This document shows, one piece after another, positions 1 to 5,640 of a stretch of DNA of 7,095 nucleotides. A program made the translations under genes and the position numbers. Source of the stretch: an uncultured Oscillibacter sp. (GTDB lineage Bacteria > Bacillota > Clostridia > Oscillospirales > Oscillospiraceae); assembly GCA_947245315.1 (NCBI GenBank), contig CAMXNV010000113.1, forward strand, positions 1 through 7,095, given 5' to 3'. Each line of letters starts with the position of its first letter. Within the stretch, counting starts at the first letter, position 1. The notes under the pieces were generated by a model. That model searched no databases. It was not told the origin of the DNA and saw only the letters and a program-made list of their open reading frames with translations.

Positions 1-825
1 GCGGAAATCGCCCAGCGGAAGGAGGTCCGCTTCGTCATGATCGCGGGACCCTCCTCCTCCGGCAAGACCACCTTCTCCCACCGGCTCTCCACCCAGCTCC
101 GGGCCTGCGGCCTCCGGCCCCATCCCATCGCCACGGATAACTATTTCGTCAACCGGGACAAGACCCCCCGGGACGAGAATGGGAACTACGACTTCGAGGG
201 CCTGGGGGCCATGGACGTGGAGCAGTTCAACCAGGACTGCATCCGCCTGCTGAACGGGGAGACGGTGGAGATTCCCACCTACAACTTCAAGAAGGGCGCC
301 CGGGAGTACAACGGGAACTTCCTCACCCTCAAGGACGGGGACGTGCTGGTCATCGAGGGCATCCACTGCCTGAACGATCAGTTTACCCACGCCCTGCCCA
401 AGGAGAGCAAGTACAAGATCTATATCAGCTGCCTGACCACGCTGAACATCGACGATCACAATCGAATTCCCACTACGGACGCCCGGCTCCTCCGGCGGAT
501 CGAGCGGGACGCCCGGACCCGGGGCTACAGCGCCCAGGCCACCATCAAGATGTGGCCCTCCGTCCGGCGAGGGGAGGAGAACAACATCTTCCCCTTCCAG
601 GACAGCGCGGACAAGGTCTTCAACTCCGCCCTGATCTACGAGACGGCCCTTTTGAAGCCCTATGTCCAGCCTCTGCTCTTCGGCGTCCCCCGGGACAGCG
701 AGGAGTACATTGAGGCCAAGCGCCTCTTGAAATTCCTGAACTACTTCCTGCCCATTCCTGCGGACAACATCCCCAAGACCTCCCTCCTGCGGGAGTTCAT
801 CGGCGGGGGCTGCTACCACGTCTGA
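1..825 (+). CDS. Nucleoside (uridine) kinase-like protein, C-terminal part; 5' end outside the window
   Basis: The frame is open through the left edge, so the first ATG at 37 is internal; 274 residues are visible before TGA at 823-825. It is a P-loop kinase of the uridine kinase/phosphoribulokinase family, expected to phosphorylate a nucleoside with ATP or GTP in the cytosol. Visible motifs (numbered from the edge) are Walker A GPSSSGKT at 16-23, a substrate-binding DNYFVNRDKTPRDENG block from about 46, PTYNF at about 92-96, a Walker-B-like VLVIEGIH at about 115-122, and an Arg-rich lid RRIERDARTRG at about 165-175. Many Clostridia carry such a domain at the C-terminus of a roughly 550-residue protein with an N-terminal TGS/ThrRS-like region. 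The missing 5' part probably encodes that, but this cannot be seen here. The gene ends 35 bases before a strong terminator and converges on the M15 peptidase gene. The family is clear; the exact substrate is not. Confidence 0.88.
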   Translation, partial: AEIAQRKEVRFVMIAGPSSSGKTTFSHRLSTQLRACGLRPHPIATDNYFVNRDKTPRDENGNYDFEGLGAMDVEQFNQDCIRLLNGETVEIPTYNFKKGAREYNGNFLTLKDGDVLVIEGIHCLNDQFTHALPKESKYKIYISCLTTLNIDDHNRIPTTDARLLRRIERDARTRGYSAQATIKMWPSVRRGEENNIFPFQDSADKVFNSALIYETALLKPYVQPLLFGVPRDSEEYIEAKRLLKFLNYFLPIPADNIPKTSLLREFIGGGCYHV

Positions 826-859
826 GCGGGCGGGGGAATTGCTCCGGTTTGCAGAGAAC

Positions 860-894
860 AGCAGGGCCAGCCTTTTAGGCTGGCCCTGCTTTTT
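860..894 (+). terminator. Intrinsic terminator of the nucleoside kinase gene
   Basis: A perfect 14-bp stem (860-873 with 877-890) with a TTT loop is followed by a run of five T on the plus strand. It sits 34 bases after the kinase stop. It also lies directly after the stop codon of the convergent minus-strand peptidase gene (stop at 896-898). On the minus strand the tail is only GTTCTCTGC, so termination in that direction would be weaker. Confidence 0.93.
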
Positions 895-895
895 G

Positions 896-2812
896 TCATT
901 CCGTGTAGCCCTTTGCGTCGAAGGTATAAGTTTTTCCGTCTATGGTGCGGGTAGTGCTCCGGAGGTATTCGCCCCCGGCGGTCCGGTAGCGCCAGCCCCC
1001 GTCGTCCTGGGTCCAGCCCTGGAGGCTGACCCCCTCGTAGAGGCTGCTGTTCAAGCCGATGGCCTTCCGGGTTGCGTCGTCCTGGAAGTGCCACCACTCC
1101 GAGCTGAGGCCGGTCATGCCCACGCCGGTCATGTAGCCCTCCAGCAGCTTGGCGTTCAGGTTGTTCAGGTAGGTCTCGGAGTACCAGCTCAGATCGTGGA
1201 TCACGCTCTGCATCTCCAGCTCCCCGCTGCCGTCCAGCTTCTCCAGGGTCAGGTCCAGGGCGATGCCCCGGTTGTGGGAGGAGATGGTCCTGGCCAGGAA
1301 ACTCCCCAGGTTGAAGCGCCCGTTGTCCGTCATGAGCCCGGAGAGGGTCATGCCCACCCGGTCCCCGTTCTCCCGGAGGGCGGGGTCCCGGAGCTGCTTC
1401 TCCGTGGTGTCGTAGGAGAAGCGGGTGGCCCGCTGGGGGCGGAAGGCCTCGTAGATTTTCAGCCGGAGCCCGTCGGCCTGGGCGGCCTGGGCGGCGGTGA
1501 GGAGCTTCTTGGCGCAGGGGTACAGGTAGGGCGCCAGGAAGCCGCCGTCCTCCGTCCGGACGTCCTCGTAGCCCGGGAGGACCTGGTGGGTCACCTCCCG
1601 GATGGGGGAGCCGTGGACGGCGAAGAGGGAGTCGTAGCTGTTGGTGATGTCGTAGGAGCAGTAGTCCCCCACGTACTCCGGCAGGTTAATCATGCAGAAC
1701 CGGCTGTCCACCCAGCCGTACTCCTCCCCGTGGCGCACCCGGAACCAATCCCCCGCCTCCGCCAGGACGCACAGGGCCGTCCCGCCCGGGACGGAGGCCA
1801 GGCGGCCCTGCCCGCCGGGGTCCTCGTAGAGGGTCAGGTCCTGGATGGGCCAGACGGTGCCGTAGAGCGGGGACACGGAGGCCCAGAGGGAGACCTCCTC
1901 CGCCTGGTCCTGCTCACCGTTTTGATTCACGGCGGCGACGCGGAAGCGGTTGTAGGACCCGGAGCCCAGCCGCCCGGCGTCATAGCGCATATGTTCCTCC
2001 GGCGGCAGCCGGACCAGGGTCTCCCAATCGCCGCCGTCCCAGCGCTGGACGGCGAAGTAGAGGCACTGAGTGCCCTCCCACTCCAGGGCGAAGACCCGGG
2101 GCGAGGTCTCCTGGTATGTAAGGTTCAGCCGCCCGCCGCTGGGCAGGTTCGGGTCCCCGGCCCTCGCCGGGGAGGCGGCGGGCCCGAAGAGGAGAAAGCC
2201 CCGGCGCTTCCAGCCCGCCCGGACGGTGAGCCGCGCCCCCTCCTCCGAGGGAACCGTCAGCTCCCCCTCGCCGGTGAGGGCCAGGGGGACGCCGCCAGGG
2301 GTGGCGGGGGTGACGGTGTCCCCGGTCCGGAAGACCTGGAAGACCTCCCCCTCCCCGGTCCAGCGGAGGAGGGTCCCCCCGTCACCCGGGAGGGCCGTGA
2401 CCTCCGGGGCCTCCGGGGCCTCCGGGGCCTCGGGCAGGACGAGCTTGGCCCGGAAGGACTTCCAGCTGGTCACGTGCCGGGGCTTGCCGAAGAGGCCCTT
2501 CCGGTCCGCCACGGCCCGGACCCGGACCGTCAGCTCCTCTCCCGCCGGGAGGCCGGAGAGCTTCAGGGCCGGGACGGCGGAGCGCCGGGTCTCCCGGGTT
2601 TCGCCGCAGGAAATCTCCGTCTCGTAGAGGGCCGGGGGCGTGGAGGTCTGGGGCCAGTAGAGCTCCACGGCCCCGTCACCGTTGAGGCAGACCAGCAGGT
2701 CTCCCTCCTCAAACCTGGGCCGTCCGCTGCCCCGGGTGAGGAAAAAGGCGGCCAGCAGCAGCGCCAGCAGGGCGATGCCCGCCGCCGTCCAAGCCCGGAT
2801 CAGACGCTGCAT
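896..2812 (-). CDS. Membrane-anchored VanX/DdpX-family (M15D) zinc peptidase with FN3-like, SH3b and wall-binding-like regions
   Basis: This encodes 638 residues from ATG at 2812. An N-terminal hydrophobic segment (about 9-26) follows basic residues and looks like a signal anchor. Next come three beta-rich FN3-like stretches (about 35-122, 137-215 and 227-312, seen as a weak pattern), with an APEAPEAPE linker at 128-136. An SH3b-type domain follows (about 317-374, with GDWFRVR and YGWV). The catalytic domain spans about 390-578: YEAFRPQRA (Arg458), SSHNRGIALDLTL (zinc ligands His513, Asp520) and SEWWHF (catalytic Glu572, zinc ligand His575). These match the VanX/DdpX signature rather than VanY. 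The last about 35 residues (GGWRYRT, then TIDGKTYTFDAKGYTE) resemble a cell-wall-binding repeat. The expected role is hydrolysis of D-Ala-D-Ala or related wall peptides outside the membrane. No vanH, vanA or vanRS genes are visible, so a resistance role is not supported. The open frame extends to 2947, but that ATG lies upstream of the predicted -10; an in-frame GTG at 2818 is an alternative start. No strong Shine-Dalgarno precedes either. Confidence 0.88.
   Translation of the reverse strand: MQRLIRAWTAAGIALLALLLAAFFLTRGSGRPRFEEGDLLVCLNGDGAVELYWPQTSTPPALYETEISCGETRETRRSAVPALKLSGLPAGEELTVRVRAVADRKGLFGKPRHVTSWKSFRAKLVLPEAPEAPEAPEVTALPGDGGTLLRWTGEGEVFQVFRTGDTVTPATPGGVPLALTGEGELTVPSEEGARLTVRAGWKRRGFLLFGPAASPARAGDPNLPSGGRLNLTYQETSPRVFALEWEGTQCLYFAVQRWDGGDWETLVRLPPEEHMRYDAGRLGSGSYNRFRVAAVNQNGEQDQAEEVSLWASVSPLYGTVWPIQDLTLYEDPGGQGRLASVPGGTALCVLAEAGDWFRVRHGEEYGWVDSRFCMINLPEYVGDYCSYDITNSYDSLFAVHGSPIREVTHQVLPGYEDVRTEDGGFLAPYLYPCAKKLLTAAQAAQADGLRLKIYEAFRPQRATRFSYDTTEKQLRDPALRENGDRVGMTLSGLMTDNGRFNLGSFLARTISSHNRGIALDLTLEKLDGSGELEMQSVIHDLSWYSETYLNNLNAKLLEGYMTGVGMTGLSSEWWHFQDDATRKAIGLNSSLYEGVSLQGWTQDDGGWRYRTAGGEYLRSTTRTIDGKTYTFDAKGYTE
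2401..2433 (-). repeat. Tandem 9-bp repeat in the peptidase gene
   Basis: Three perfect plus-strand copies of CCTCCGGGG (2401-2427) plus a partial fourth encode the APE-APE-APE linker between the first two FN3-like regions. Because the unit is three codons, copy-number slippage would change linker length without breaking the frame. Confidence 0.85.
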
Positions 2813-2904
2813 CTGCACCCGGGTCTTTCGATGTCTATATCGTGGTCGTGTATATCGCCGTCTCGTAATCCGCACCTCGTTCCGTGCAAAGGGTACGTGA
2901 CCCG

Positions 2905-2920
2905 GCCTCCGGGGGGAGGC
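2905..2920 (-). other. Stem-loop at the 5' end of the peptidase mRNA
   Basis: A perfect 6-bp stem (GCCTCC/GGAGGC) with a 4-base loop lies about 8 bases after the predicted transcription start. A 5'-terminal hairpin of this kind could protect the transcript. The rest of the about 115-base leader shows no riboswitch or T-box signature that I recognise. Confidence 0.4.
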
Positions 2921-2934
2921 TTGGACACAAGGAA

Positions 2935-2962
2935 ATGATACACCCAATCATGGGAAAGTCAA
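2935..2962 (-). promoter_or_regulatory. Predicted sigma-A promoter of the M15 peptidase gene
   Basis: On the minus strand, TTGACT (2962-2957) is separated by 16 bases from TATCAT (2940-2935). Transcription would start near 2928, giving a leader of about 115 bases before the ATG at 2812. This is the main argument against the upstream ATG at 2947. Both boxes are close to consensus, and the spacing is slightly short. Confidence 0.6.
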
Positions 2963-2983
2963 GTGAAAAAGCCCGGAGCGAAG

Positions 2984-3048
2984 AAAAGGAACCGCCCCGG
3001 AGGCCCGCCCGGGGAAACAAGGCGGCCCCAGCCTGAGGCCGGGGCCGC
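2984..3048 (-). terminator. Terminator region of the 5'-nucleotidase gene
   Basis: The first hairpin, 3022-3048, has a GC-rich stem of about 12-13 pairs with one mismatch and a tiny loop. On the minus strand it is followed by CTTGTTTC. It starts 23 bases after the nucleotidase stop. A second, smaller hairpin (2995-3000 with 3009-3014) is followed by CGGTTCCTTTTCTT and may act as a backup. The U-tracts are imperfect, so efficiency is uncertain, but placement between two same-strand genes with a new promoter downstream fits termination. Confidence 0.65.
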
Positions 3049-3071
3049 GGGATGGATGAGGGGGGAAAGGC

Positions 3072-5147
3072 TTACGCCGCAGGGAGTACCAGGACCTGGC
3101 CGATCTGGATGGAGGCGGGGTCCTTGATGGTGGAGGTATTGGCCTCGTAGATGGCTCCCCACTTGACGCCGGTGCCGTAGACCTTCTGGGAGATGCTCCA
3201 GAGGCAGTCACCGGCCTTTACGGTATAGGTGCCCTCGGCGGGAGCGGGGGCAGGCTCGGGAGCGGGCTCCGGCTCCGGTTCGGGGGCGGGCTCGGGCTCG
3301 GGAGCGGGTTCGGCGGTGGGCCCGCCGGACTGCTCCTGCTCAGGGGGCACGGCGGTTTCGGAGGCCTCCTCCTCGTCCAGCGGGGGCAGGATGCCCTCAG
3401 CCCGCAGGGCGGGGCCGTTCAGGGAGGCCACGTTGGGGGTCCGGCCGTCCTCGCTGGCGGGGATTTCGATCTCACCGGCGCGGACCTTCTCATAGATCAG
3501 GTCCTTCTGGGGATCGTCCAGGTCGGCGCCCACGATCTTCCAGTTGTTGTCCACCTCGGGCATCAGGGGGCCGTCCAGGGACTCCACGTACTCGGTAATC
3601 ATGTCGCGGACCGCGCCGCCCTCATAGACCACGTCCTTCTCGTCCAGGAGGCCCGCGGAGACCAGGCCGCCGTAACGGTAGTTGTTCAGGGCCAGGATCA
3701 TGGTGTCCGTGTCCTTCATGGGCTGGCCCTTGTAGACCACGTTCTGGATCCGGGACCCGGCGGGCTTGGAGATGTCGATCTCGTAGTCCAGTCCGGCGAA
3801 CATGTCGTAGTTGTACAGCCGGATATTGGGGTTGAAGCTGATGGTCACGTCTCCGGGCTGGTACTGGTTGAAGAAGTTGCCCGCCTTTTCCTCCATGATG
3901 GCCTTCATCTGTTTTCCGGTGACCTTGACTCCATAGAGGGTATTGTCATATTTGTAGATCTTCACGCTGTCCCGATGGAGGAAGGGACCCGCCTGGAGGT
4001 TGCTGGTGGCGTCAAACAGGGCGGCCAGGGAGACGTCGGCCCCCGCCCGCTCCATCTGGACCTTGTTCACCAGGTCGGTCACCGCGTCGTCCTCCAGGAC
4101 GGCGGTGGGGATGCCCGGGAGGAACTCCAGGGGATCGATGAACGTCTGTCCCACGGTGCCCACTTCCCGGGAGGCCAGCTCCAGGCTCTTCTCGTGGAGG
4201 TCCTTGAACTCCGCCAGGAAGTCCGGGTCCGGGGTGACGGCGGAGCAGTCGATGAGCTCGCCCTGGGCCTTGTCCACGGCCCAGCCGTCGCCGTCGGGTT
4301 TCAGGGTCAGGGTGACCTTGCTGACGAATTCGCCGTTGGTGCCGGGCTCCAGGACGGGGATGCCCCCGATGGTCTCGTCCACCTTAGCGTGGGCGTGTCC
4401 GATGAACAGGGCGTCCATCCGGCCGCCGTAGGTCTCGGCCACTTCCTTCATGCCGGCGCAGCCATATTCGCCGTCCAGGCCATAGTGCACGGAGCCCACG
4501 ATGACGTCCGCCTGGCCCTCCAGCTCGTCCAGGATCTTGCCGATCTCCTCCTTGGGTTCCGTGATCTTCATGTTGTCATAGTGTCCGGGGTCAGACTTCT
4601 CCCACTGGGGGATGTGGGGGGCGTCCACGCCGAAGACGGCCACCTTCACGCCGTCCACCTCGAAGATATTGTAGGCGTCGATCCAGCGCTTCCCGTCGGC
4701 CTTGTAGAAGTTGCCGCCCAGGGTCGCGCCCTCGAACTCCTCGATTTCCTTGGTGGTGTACTTGAAGTCGAAGTTGAACTCGTGGTTCCCCAGGGTCCAG
4801 GCGTCGTACTCAAGGTAGTTCATGGCCTGGATCATGGGATGGGGCTTCTCGTCCAGGAAGGACTGGATGTAGTTGGCCTGGGTGGTGTCGCCGGTGTCCA
4901 GCAGGAGCAGGTTGGGGTCCTTTTCCCGCTCCGCTTTGATGACAGCGGCCGCGTGGGCCATACTGGTCTTGGCCTCTTTGTTCGAGGCATAGTCAAAGGG
5001 GTTGACCATGCCGTGCAGGTCGCTGGTCTGGAGAATGGTGATGGTTTTGCCCTCCTCCTCCGCCGCCAGGGCGGGGACGGACAGGCCCGCCAGCATCGCC
5101 AGGACCAGCACCAGTGCAAGGAACGCTCTGCGCCCGGTCTTTTGCAT
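3072..5147 (-). CDS. Secreted CpdB/UshA-type 5'-nucleotidase/2',3'-cyclic-nucleotide phosphodiesterase with C-terminal LysM
   Basis: This encodes 691 residues. The start at 5147 is fixed by GGGAGGT at 5160-5154, six bases upstream; the longer in-frame ATG at 5162 overlaps that site. A signal peptide (about 1-29, ending PALA-A) gives export. The calcineurin-like metallophosphatase domain carries its metal-binding blocks: SDLHG (Asp43, His45), DTGD (Asp87), GNHE (Asn121, His122), GSVH (His221) and GHAH (His251, His253). The substrate-binding 5'-nucleotidase C domain (about 345-545) has YNYDMFAGLDYEID and LNNYRYGG, which look more like CpdB/YfkN than plain UshA. A Pro/Glu/Ala linker (611-638) leads to one LysM (641-688, YTVKAGDCLWSIS to IGQVLVLP) that should bind peptidoglycan. 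The likely role is outer-surface dephosphorylation of nucleotides and cyclic nucleotides for phosphate and nucleoside salvage. The enzyme appears intact and is transcribed alone from its own promoter. Confidence 0.95.
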   Translation of the reverse strand: MQKTGRRAFLALVLVLAMLAGLSVPALAAEEEGKTITILQTSDLHGMVNPFDYASNKEAKTSMAHAAAVIKAEREKDPNLLLLDTGDTTQANYIQSFLDEKPHPMIQAMNYLEYDAWTLGNHEFNFDFKYTTKEIEEFEGATLGGNFYKADGKRWIDAYNIFEVDGVKVAVFGVDAPHIPQWEKSDPGHYDNMKITEPKEEIGKILDELEGQADVIVGSVHYGLDGEYGCAGMKEVAETYGGRMDALFIGHAHAKVDETIGGIPVLEPGTNGEFVSKVTLTLKPDGDGWAVDKAQGELIDCSAVTPDPDFLAEFKDLHEKSLELASREVGTVGQTFIDPLEFLPGIPTAVLEDDAVTDLVNKVQMERAGADVSLAALFDATSNLQAGPFLHRDSVKIYKYDNTLYGVKVTGKQMKAIMEEKAGNFFNQYQPGDVTISFNPNIRLYNYDMFAGLDYEIDISKPAGSRIQNVVYKGQPMKDTDTMILALNNYRYGGLVSAGLLDEKDVVYEGGAVRDMITEYVESLDGPLMPEVDNNWKIVGADLDDPQKDLIYEKVRAGEIEIPASEDGRTPNVASLNGPALRAEGILPPLDEEEASETAVPPEQEQSGGPTAEPAPEPEPAPEPEPEPAPEPAPAPAEGTYTVKAGDCLWSISQKVYGTGVKWGAIYEANTSTIKDPASIQIGQVLVLPAA
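3234..3317 (-). repeat. Low-complexity Pro/Glu/Ala linker repeat
   Basis: This stretch encodes residues 611-638 of the nucleotidase, built from alternating EPAP and EPEP units. On the DNA it is a degenerate GGGCTCGGG/GGAGCGGG array. It is a flexible wall-spanning spacer between the enzyme and its LysM, and its repetitive DNA makes length variation between strains likely. Confidence 0.8.
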
Positions 5148-5197
5148 GTGATGACCTCCCATTTTTAAATTCCTCTCCGCGAGATTCGAGAGATTTT

Positions 5198-5226
5198 ATT
5201 ATACGACGTTTTCGGGCAATATGCAA
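5198..5226 (-). promoter_or_regulatory. Predicted sigma-A promoter of the 5'-nucleotidase gene
   Basis: On the minus strand, TTGCAT (5226-5221) and a perfect TATAAT (5203-5198) are separated by exactly 17 bases. The predicted start is near 5191, giving a leader of about 44 bases that ends in a strong ribosome binding site. The surroundings are AT-rich relative to the genes. Confidence 0.75.
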
Positions 5227-5252
5227 TAGAGCGCCGGAAAGATTTTCGGGCA
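5209..5252 (-). promoter_or_regulatory. Candidate operator: two TGCCCGAAAA direct repeats
   Basis: On the minus strand TGCCCGAAAA occurs at 5252-5243 and again at 5218-5209, 34 bases apart. The first copy lies 16 bases upstream of the nucleotidase -35; the second lies inside the -35/-10 spacer. A protein binding both could control the promoter. The repeat is short and no regulator gene is nearby, so this is a suggestion only. Confidence 0.3.
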
Positions 5253-5299
5253 CTTTAGAAAAAGAGCACAAAGATTCTGGAAACCCCTGTGTTCCCGGC

Positions 5300-5355
5300 C
5301 GGCTCCGCCTCCGGAGGCCCTACGGCGGTCCGGAGGGCGGGGAGCCGATTTTGTT
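5300..5355 (+). other. Large GC-rich hairpin in the divergent intergenic region
   Basis: Arms 5300-5315 and 5329-5347 form a stem of about 16 pairs with small bulges; an inner GCC/GGC pairing sits in the loop. It contains the perfect 12-bp palindrome GCCTCCGGAGGC (5307-5318). On the plus strand it is followed by ATTTTGTTG, so it resembles an intrinsic terminator, yet no plus-strand gene precedes it. It may block stray transcription into the transporter operon, end an unseen short RNA, or be a remnant of a repeat. Confidence 0.5.
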
Positions 5356-5366
5356 GAAAATGACGA

Positions 5367-5395
5367 TTGACTTCACCCCTTTAAAGCTGTATAGT
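5367..5395 (+). promoter_or_regulatory. Predicted sigma-A promoter of the transporter operon
   Basis: TTGACT (5367-5372) and TATAGT (5390-5395) are separated by 17 bases, which is near consensus. Transcription would begin near 5402, about 42 bases before the leader ORF and about 240 bases before the binding-protein gene. The long leader holds the attenuator. Confidence 0.75.
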
Positions 5396-5443
5396 ACAAA
5401 AGCGTCAACTGTTCCACCGTCAATCAGAGAGGAGCTTTTCCCG

Positions 5444-5542
5444 ATGTGCAGTCAGATTTCCTCCCTCCGGGGCGCCTATTACCGCTTTATGAAGGTCCGC
5501 TACGCGGGCCGTTTTGAGCGTGGAGAAAAGGCGTCCGGCTGA
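5444..5542 (+). CDS. 32-residue leader peptide of the transporter operon
   Basis: This ATG-to-TGA ORF lies between the operon promoter and a terminator, with AGAGGAG ending at 5434, nine bases upstream. The peptide is basic and aromatic: its core is GAYYRFMKVRYAGRF (residues 10-24), with three Tyr, two Phe, five Arg and no Trp. Tyr12 and Tyr13 are tandem codons (TAT TAC, 5477-5482). They lie just upstream of segment 1 of the attenuator, and the ORF runs through segment 2, so ribosome position can choose the RNA fold. I read it as a regulatory leader peptide. A stable small protein is an alternative. I do not recognise it as a named family. Confidence 0.7.
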   Translation: MCSQISSLRGAYYRFMKVRYAGRFERGEKASG

Positions 5543-5602
5543 ACAGCGACCGTTTTGTAATGGAAGGCGGCTCTGTCCACGGACGGGGCCGCCTTTTGTG
5601 TT
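5494..5602 (+). promoter_or_regulatory. Candidate translation-coupled transcription attenuator
   Basis: Four segments can pair in mutually exclusive ways. Segment 1 (5494-5500) pairs with segment 2 (5504-5510) in a 7-bp hairpin with one G-U. Segment 2 extended (5506-5515, GGGCCGTTTT) pairs with segment 3 (5564-5573, AAGGCGGCTC) over 10 contiguous pairs, three of them G-U, forming an antiterminator. Segment 3 pairs with segment 4 (5580-5595) to form the terminator. A ribosome stalled at Tyr12/Tyr13/Phe15 would mask segment 1 and allow 2:3, giving read-through. A ribosome finishing the ORF would cover segment 2 and allow termination. The pairings were read by eye; the energies were not computed. 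Confidence 0.55.
5564..5602 (+). terminator. Intrinsic terminator between leader peptide and binding-protein gene
   Basis: A stem of about 14 pairs (5564-5577 with 5582-5595, two G-U) with a CACG loop is followed by TTTTGTGTT. It lies 21 bases after the leader stop and 45 bases before the binding-protein ATG, in the same transcript as both. That position calls for conditional rather than constitutive termination. Confidence 0.8.
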
Positions 5603-5640
5603 GCAAAATCCCACACATGAAAACAAGGAGATTGGTAAAG

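Noticed and set aside
896..2812. A vancomycin-resistance (vanX) gene
   Set aside because: The catalytic motifs match the VanX family, but no vanH, ligase or vanRS genes are adjacent, and the protein is membrane-anchored with extra wall domains.
839..2938. A 699-codon open frame on the plus strand, antisense to the M15 peptidase gene
   Set aside because: Its translation is low-complexity Gly/Pro/Val/Leu-rich sequence with no motif, while the opposite strand encodes clear catalytic signatures. It is a by-product of strong G/C third-position bias.
2813..2947. A 45-residue N-terminal extension of the M15 peptidase from the ATG at 2947
   Set aside because: That ATG lies upstream of the predicted -10 (2940-2935), has no ribosome binding site, and would put an Arg-rich stretch ahead of a good signal anchor.
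3975..5168. A 397-codon open frame on the plus strand, antisense to the nucleotidase gene
   Set aside because: It is a compositional shadow rich in Val/Gly/Leu. The minus strand has all the metallophosphatase motifs.
5402..5640. A T-box riboswitch in front of the transporter operon
   Set aside because: Expected because TrpX-type operons often have one, but the conserved T-box sequence (AGGGTGG-ACCGCG type) is absent, and the leader is occupied by a translated small ORF.
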